Below the pieces are notes generated by a model. That model searched no databases and had not been told where the DNA came from. It worked only from the letters and a program-made list of their open reading frames with translations. This document shows, in pieces, positions 30,576-34,559 of a DNA stretch of 34,559 bases. Every line of letters starts with the position of its first letter. Positions within the stretch are counted from its first letter, which is position 1. This DNA is from Pseudomonadota bacterium (GTDB lineage: Bacteria; Pseudomonadota; Alphaproteobacteria; UBA1280; JAAZVW01): positions 1-34,559 of the forward strand of contig JAAZVW010000013.1 in NCBI GenBank assembly GCA_018623135.1. The letters run 5' to 3'. The translations under genes and the position numbers were made by a program.

Positions 30576-31310
30576 TTATTTACTTAGTACTGTTTTAAAC
30601 TCGCTAATTTTTGACATGTCTGGGTTATGGAAGTAGACCATCCAAGATGTTTTTTCTTGTGGTTTAAGGCTTGATTTTTCTGGTGCAGCTTTCCAGTAAT
30701 CAAGCAAATTGCCTTGCTCATCGTGTAGGCTTACACGTACTTTAGGGAGTAAATATTCTTGCTGGCCGTTGTTGACAATTTCGCCTTTAAAGATAAGCAT
30801 GCGGTTGCTGCCATCTTCTTCCATTTGGCGATTGATGTTTGTAATGGCAAGCTGATCCCAAAAGGCTGGTTTTTCTTCTATCTGTTTTGAGCGGCTGCTT
30901 AAAGACTGTAGCTCAGGGAAGGCATTTAAGATAGGTTCTTTTAAGAATACAAGCGCACCTGATAAGCCCATAAGGATAAAGCAGATCGCAGCAAAAATAC
31001 CAAGAGCTGGGTTGCTTTTTCTTTGAGCGGCATCTTCTTTAATAATACGTTTTTCTTCGACATTGATATTAAGGCTGTCGCGTGATGTTACTTCACGTTG
31101 TTCTGCAGCTTGGCGCAAAGCATCTAAGCGTTTTTCCATATCTGATTTAGGTTGTGTTTCAGAAAATGATTTTGGAAGTGGGTTTAGATTTGCGTTAGGG
31201 TCGTGCCACCATTGGTGTAGGCAGTTTTTGCAACGCACATGACGACCAGCCCCTACTTTCATAGAAGGAACCATATAACGACTTTGACAGGCAGGACATT
31301 GTATAATCAT
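30576..31310 (-). CDS. MJ0042-type zinc-ribbon membrane protein (DUF3426-like)
   Basis: A 244-residue protein with an N-terminal zinc ribbon: Cys5/Cys8 (CPAC) and Cys27/Cys30 (CKNC), the MJ0042 pattern. A charged region follows, then a single transmembrane segment (about 104-124), then a DUF3426-like extracytoplasmic domain (about 150-244: ITNINRQMEEDG, LIFKGEIVNNGQQEYLLPKVRVSL and SSLKPQEKTSWMVYF). The ribbon should be cytoplasmic and the C-terminal domain periplasmic. It is divergent from ftsE, as in many alphaproteobacteria, which hints at a link with FtsEX or envelope growth, but its role is not established. Confidence 0.88.
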   Translation of the reverse strand: MIIQCPACQSRYMVPSMKVGAGRHVRCKNCLHQWWHDPNANLNPLPKSFSETQPKSDMEKRLDALRQAAEQREVTSRDSLNINVEEKRIIKEDAAQRKSNPALGIFAAICFILMGLSGALVFLKEPILNAFPELQSLSSRSKQIEEKPAFWDQLAITNINRQMEEDGSNRMLIFKGEIVNNGQQEYLLPKVRVSLHDEQGNLLDYWKAAPEKSSLKPQEKTSWMVYFHNPDMSKISEFKTVLSK

Positions 31311-31418
31311 GGGTTAATTGCGTATTATTTTAAGGCCTATTTAATATAGTTAACTCGGGGTAGTTTATGTTAGCTTTATGCGGATTGCAAGCCTCTTTAA
31401 TAAAATTCATTTGGCTTA

Positions 31419-31447
31419 TTGAAAAATATGAGCAATGGGGCTAGAAT
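31419..31447 (+). promoter_or_regulatory. Promoter of the ftsE operon
   Basis: TTGAAA (31419-31424), 17-base spacer, TAGAAT (31442-31447). The predicted start, near 31454, gives a leader of about 49 bases. Confidence 0.7.
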
Positions 31448-31502
31448 GAGCCGGCAAATAACAAGCGCTTATTGCTTATAAAATATGATTTAGGAAATTT
31501 TA

Positions 31503-32168
31503 ATGATTCGATTCAATGAAGTCGGTTACCAATATGACCAAAGTGCAAAGGCGACAGTACGTGATCTTTCTTTAGATTTGCAGTCTGGCTCTTTTTATTA
31601 TCTTTGTGGCCCTTCGGGTGCGGGTAAAACAACACTTTTTAAAATGCTTTACATGGATTTGTTGCCAACACGTGGTGATTTAACTTTGTTTGGTAAAAAT
31701 ACAAAAGATTTAACGCGTGAAAATATTGCGCAGATGCGCAGGCGTATGGGTGTTGTGTTCCAAGATTTCCGTTTATTAAAGCATTTAAGCGTTAAAGAAA
31801 ATGTGGCATTGCCTTTGATTTTTGAAAATAAATCTCAAAAAGCGATTGATGCCTCTGTTGAAGAAATTTTAGATTGGGTTGGTTTAGGGGATAAACTTTT
31901 AAGCATGCCTGATGAGCTTTCTGGCGGTGAAAAGCAGCGTGTTGCTATTGCAAGAGCTGTGATTAATCGCCCTGAAATTTTAATTGCGGATGAGCCAACA
32001 GGTAATGTGGATGACACAATGGCTGCGCGTATTATTCATTTATTTTCTGAACTAAATAAGCATGGCACAACGGTATTGCTTGCAACACATGATAAAGGGT
32101 TGATTGAAAACTTCCCGAATGAGTGCTTGTTTTTAGAAGATGGTATGCTAATGAAAGGCCAAATGTAA
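31503..32168 (+). CDS. ftsE: Cell division ATP-binding protein FtsE
   Basis: FtsE is the cytoplasmic ATPase of the FtsEX complex, which activates peptidoglycan hydrolases during division. The 221 residues carry Walker A GPSGAGKTT (36-44), the Q-loop in VVFQDFRLLKHLSV, the ABC signature LSGGEKQR (139-146), Walker B ILIADEPTG (about 158-166) and the H-loop LLATHD. The start follows TTAGGAAA. The stop TAATG overlaps the ftsX ATG by one base, indicating coupled translation of the complex. The LolD family is similar, but the adjacent ftsX settles the assignment. Confidence 0.95.
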   Translation: MIRFNEVGYQYDQSAKATVRDLSLDLQSGSFYYLCGPSGAGKTTLFKMLYMDLLPTRGDLTLFGKNTKDLTRENIAQMRRRMGVVFQDFRLLKHLSVKENVALPLIFENKSQKAIDASVEEILDWVGLGDKLLSMPDELSGGEKQRVAIARAVINRPEILIADEPTGNVDDTMAARIIHLFSELNKHGTTVLLATHDKGLIENFPNECLFLEDGMLMKGQM

Positions 32169-33013
32169 TGGGTGCAGGGCTTAAAATAGCGCATAAAGCG
32201 CTTTCATTAAAAAAGGATGGTGTGTTCCGCCTTATGGTGATTATGCTAACGCTTTTGGGTTGGATGTTTGCTATGGGCAGTTCTTTTGTTTTAGGGTTGG
32301 ATAACTTATATGATAAGTGGCAGCTAGAGCAAAAATCACGCGTGAGTATTTATTTATTGCCAGATACTGATTTTAGAAAAATTGAACATCTTGAAAAAAC
32401 ATTAGAGCGCCAAATAGGTGTTGTTTCAGTTGATATGTTGGGTCAAAAAGAAACATTTGAATTGCTTGAACCTTATTTAGGTGAAGTGAAATCGGTACCT
32501 TTACCTAAAATTATTGATGTTGAAATTGACCATCGCTTAGCGCGTGATTTGTTTGATAGACAGGTGAAAGAAATTTTCCCGAATGCTGAAATTGATGATG
32601 CGCAAGAGTTGTTGGATTCTGTTTCATTAGGTGTTCGTTTTGCGCAAACGGCTATTTTAGCTGTCGCTATAGCGATTTTAATTATTCTTGTTATTTTAAC
32701 GATTTTAACAGTGCGTGCGGGTATTCGTGCACAACATTATGTGTTGGGAATTATGCAGTATATGGGTGCTGGAGATGCTTTTGTGGCGCGCTTGGTTTCG
32801 ACACAGGTGATTGCGATGGCGGCTATGGGCTATGCAGGTGCTGTTGTGCTTTCTAGCTTAAGCTTGTTTACGATTATGCAAAGCTTCCCGATGGCGGCTG
32901 AGTATGTAGATGCAAGCCTTTGGGTTGCTTTGGGAGTTGCGCCGTTGGTATTGTTTGTGGTGGCGGCGATTGTAGCACCATGGGCAACAAAATCGGTTAT
33001 TCTTTCTAAATAA
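32168..33013 (+). CDS. ftsX: Cell division permease FtsX
   Basis: FtsX is the membrane subunit of FtsEX; its periplasmic loop recruits hydrolase activators. I start at 32168, the ATG overlapping the ftsE stop, giving 281 residues; the open frame extends 15 codons further upstream inside ftsE but that start is unlikely. Four hydrophobic segments are seen (about 21-43, 165-190, 208-235 and 250-275). The periplasmic loop between the first and second contains the family's SRVSIYLLPDTDFRKIEHLE and SVPLPKIIDVEID segments. It is shorter than E. coli FtsX at the N-terminus, as is usual in alphaproteobacteria. A terminator follows. Confidence 0.92.
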   Translation: MGAGLKIAHKALSLKKDGVFRLMVIMLTLLGWMFAMGSSFVLGLDNLYDKWQLEQKSRVSIYLLPDTDFRKIEHLEKTLERQIGVVSVDMLGQKETFELLEPYLGEVKSVPLPKIIDVEIDHRLARDLFDRQVKEIFPNAEIDDAQELLDSVSLGVRFAQTAILAVAIAILIILVILTILTVRAGIRAQHYVLGIMQYMGAGDAFVARLVSTQVIAMAAMGYAGAVVLSSLSLFTIMQSFPMAAEYVDASLWVALGVAPLVLFVVAAIVAPWATKSVILSK

Positions 33014-33040
33014 GAGTATTCCTTAAACTTTATTAAATAG

Positions 33041-33078
33041 GGCGTTGTGTATATTTATATTTATACGACGCCTTTTTT
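33041..33078 (+). terminator. Terminator after ftsX
   Basis: Imperfect stem GGCGTTGTGTATA / TTTATACGACGCC (two G-U pairs) followed by six T at 33073-33078. Confidence 0.75.
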
Positions 33079-33129
33079 AAGTTAAACTTCTTGTTAAATC
33101 TTTAATTAAAAAATAATAAAATTAATTTT

Positions 33130-33690
33130 ATGGTACAGACAAAAGACTTTTGTAAATCATTAGGCGTGTTTTTTGCGGCGCTGCTTTTTGCTTTTCATCT
33201 TGCTTTAGGGGCTTTTTGGTTAAGTTTACCCAGTCAGCCGAAAGAGGCAGATTTAAGCCAAATTGAAGGTATTAGTATCTTTACGGGCGGTAAAGGGCGT
33301 TTAGATGCGGGGCTTTCTATGGTGAAATCTGGCTTTAATAAACCTGTGTTGGTTACAGGGGTGAATACCAAAGTATCGGTACAAGAGCTTGCAGATGTAT
33401 TCGGTTTGGGAATGCAAGATCTTTCTACTGTAACTTGGGATTACAGAGCATTAAGCACTAGCGGAAATGTGCGCCAAACAAAGCTGTGGGCAAGCAGGTA
33501 TCAATTAAAGAAAATTATTGTGATTACGGCGGCCTACCATATGCCCCGTAGTTTGACGCTTTTTGAAAGATTGGCGCCAGAATTGCAAATAGTACCTTAT
33601 CCTGTGTTTCCGGAGGGGGTAAGTTATAGATTATTGGTTTCTGAGTTTATGAAATCTTTACTTGTAAGGCTTGGTATTGATTATATTTGA
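33130..33690 (+). CDS. YdcF/DUF218 family membrane-anchored protein
   Basis: The 186-residue protein has an N-terminal membrane anchor (about 11-33) and a DUF218 domain, with IFTGGKGRLDAGL, KPVLVTGVNT, ALSTSGNVRQTKLWA and IIVITAAYHMPRSLTLFERL. This family (YdcF, ElyC, SanA) acts in envelope and cell-wall-related processes; biochemical function is mostly unknown. A DUF218 gene after ftsX is a recurring alphaproteobacterial order. There is no clear ribosome binding site before the ATG. It is separated from ftsX by a terminator, so a separate promoter is likely in the AT-rich 50 bases before it. Confidence 0.87.
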   Translation: MVQTKDFCKSLGVFFAALLFAFHLALGAFWLSLPSQPKEADLSQIEGISIFTGGKGRLDAGLSMVKSGFNKPVLVTGVNTKVSVQELADVFGLGMQDLSTVTWDYRALSTSGNVRQTKLWASRYQLKKIIVITAAYHMPRSLTLFERLAPELQIVPYPVFPEGVSYRLLVSEFMKSLLVRLGIDYI

Positions 33691-33736
33691 TGCCATACTA
33701 TTCAATAAGATAGATATGAAAATGGTATAAAGGATT

Positions 33737-34559
33737 GTGAGTATCCGTTATTTAGTTGTATCGCTTTTGAGTTTGGTTGTAACGGCTTGTTCTTTAAGTT
33801 CTGTAGAAGAAAAAGCAACGCAGCAGACAGAAGCTTCTTTAGTTATTAAAAAAGAGGCTGTTATTGATGTGCCTAAAAGGCAGATTTCTGGTGATGTGGC
33901 GAAAATTAGAAAGCATTACTTAATTGCTTCGGTTGCGGAAAGTAGAGGCGATTATGAAAAAGCTCTGGATGCCTATGAAGTTGTTCTTAAAGAAGACCCT
34001 TTGCAAGAAGATGTGCGCGCGCGTGTTTTTTCTTACTACCTTTCGTTAGGGGATATTAAACAGGCTTTGCATCATTCTACCTACATGGAAAATGCAGATA
34101 ATCCATCATTGCTGTTTTTGGTGCTGAAATCCTACGATGCTGCGGCAGAAGGTGCCTTGGACGATGCTTACAATTATATGCATAAAGCACAGGAACAGAT
34201 GCCACGTATGCTTCAGCTTTTATTGGCTGAGGCTTATATTAATATTGCACGTGGTGATCATGTTGAGCAAAGTATCCAGAAATTAAAAGACTATAAGCCA
34301 GAGCCGAATATGAGCGTTTATAAATACTATCATTTGGGGCGTATGAGCGAGCGTATGGGTAAGTTAGATGTTGCTTTGGAATATTATAGATCTGGTTATA
34401 TGATGGACCATAGTTCTTTTGCCTTAGCAGAATCTTTGGTGCGTATGCATTTAAAATTGTCTCAAGAACAAAAAGCAGAAGAAATTATAAATAATTATTT
34501 GCGCGTTAATAAAGATACGCTGCTTGTTGACCATATGAAAGAGCGCATCACACTAGAAC
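33737..34559 (+). CDS. TPR-repeat lipoprotein (3'-truncated by window edge)
   Basis: An open frame with a GTG start just after AAAGGA runs to the last base of the window (274 codons visible). The first residues form a lipoprotein signal peptide with lipobox VTAC (lipid Cys18). From about residue 55 the sequence is helical with TPR-like helix pairs, for example ESRGDYEKALDAYEVVLKEDP, here split over the loop, LGDIKQALHHS and ERMGKLDVALEYYRSGYMMD. Such proteins are often outer-membrane-attached scaffolds. It lies 46 bases after the DUF218 gene and may share its transcript. The C-terminus and full function cannot be judged here. Confidence 0.8.
   Translation, partial: MSIRYLVVSLLSLVVTACSLSSVEEKATQQTEASLVIKKEAVIDVPKRQISGDVAKIRKHYLIASVAESRGDYEKALDAYEVVLKEDPLQEDVRARVFSYYLSLGDIKQALHHSTYMENADNPSLLFLVLKSYDAAAEGALDDAYNYMHKAQEQMPRMLQLLLAEAYINIARGDHVEQSIQKLKDYKPEPNMSVYKYYHLGRMSERMGKLDVALEYYRSGYMMDHSSFALAESLVRMHLKLSQEQKAEEIINNYLRVNKDTLLVDHMKERITLE

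Noticed and set aside
1-34559. CRISPR array, insertion sequence, integrase or prophage
   Set aside because: No regularly spaced direct repeats, transposase or phage-like proteins were seen. A tRNA-Val is present but no integrase or duplicated tRNA end lies beside it.

Overview
The window looks like a chromosomal segment of a fairly low-GC, probably free-living alphaproteobacterium. The assignment rests on gene order and family types. These are an infB-rbfA-truB-rpsO string, a zinc-ribbon protein divergent from ftsE-ftsX-ydcF-like genes, a PhaR-type polyhydroxyalkanoate (PHA) regulator, a DnaX with an alphaproteobacterial-type C-terminal domain, a short SRP RNA near dnaX, and gloB beside a methyltransferase gene. 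I cannot name a genus. No insertion sequence, integrase, CRISPR array or prophage is visible, so this is mostly core genome with a few unusual accessory loci.

Layout. 1-3588: translation operon (partial infB, rbfA, truB, rpsO), with an intrinsic terminator unexpectedly placed between rbfA and truB. 3724-8330: Dps, an acetyl-CoA acetyltransferase, two alpha/beta hydrolases (one a PHA-synthase-like protein with a Cys nucleophile) and PhaR, suggesting storage-polymer and acyl metabolism. 8331-13212: small membrane protein, gloB, inositol-phosphatase-like enzyme, methyltransferase, two tiny basic proteins, a 2H phosphoesterase-like protein and RmuC. 13316-18473: a TetR regulator divergent from a three-gene envelope operon (RND/MMPL permease, LolA-like periplasmic protein, outer-membrane barrel), with a clear sigma70-type promoter overlapped by a palindromic operator. 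18528-20976: unknown gene, ybaB and dnaX. 21094-25545: a very large modular lipoprotein. 25687-26459: SRP RNA and a small acidic protein of unknown function. 26535-30504: exported thioredoxin-like protein, tRNA-Val, small exported protein, response regulator, AhpC and TrxB. 30576-34559: zinc-ribbon protein, ftsE, ftsX, DUF218 protein and a partial TPR lipoprotein that runs off the end.

The most striking observation is in dnaX. The zero frame ends at a gamma-sized 425-residue protein, two codons after a perfect -1 slippery heptamer (CCCAAAA). The -1 frame then stays open for 155 residues that carry the recognisable tau C-terminal domain. If real, frameshifting makes tau rather than gamma, the reverse of the Escherichia coli arrangement. 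Two of the four zinc-ligand cysteines of DnaX are also missing. Second in interest is the 1483-residue lipoprotein, built of about 250-residue modules, the third of which appears to carry an inserted hydrolase-like domain. Third is the TetR-controlled RND/LolA-like/barrel operon, a plausible trans-envelope lipid-transport route of unknown substrate.

Transcription units are compact. Most convergent pairs share one bidirectional hairpin terminator, several of which contain the stop codon of a gene.
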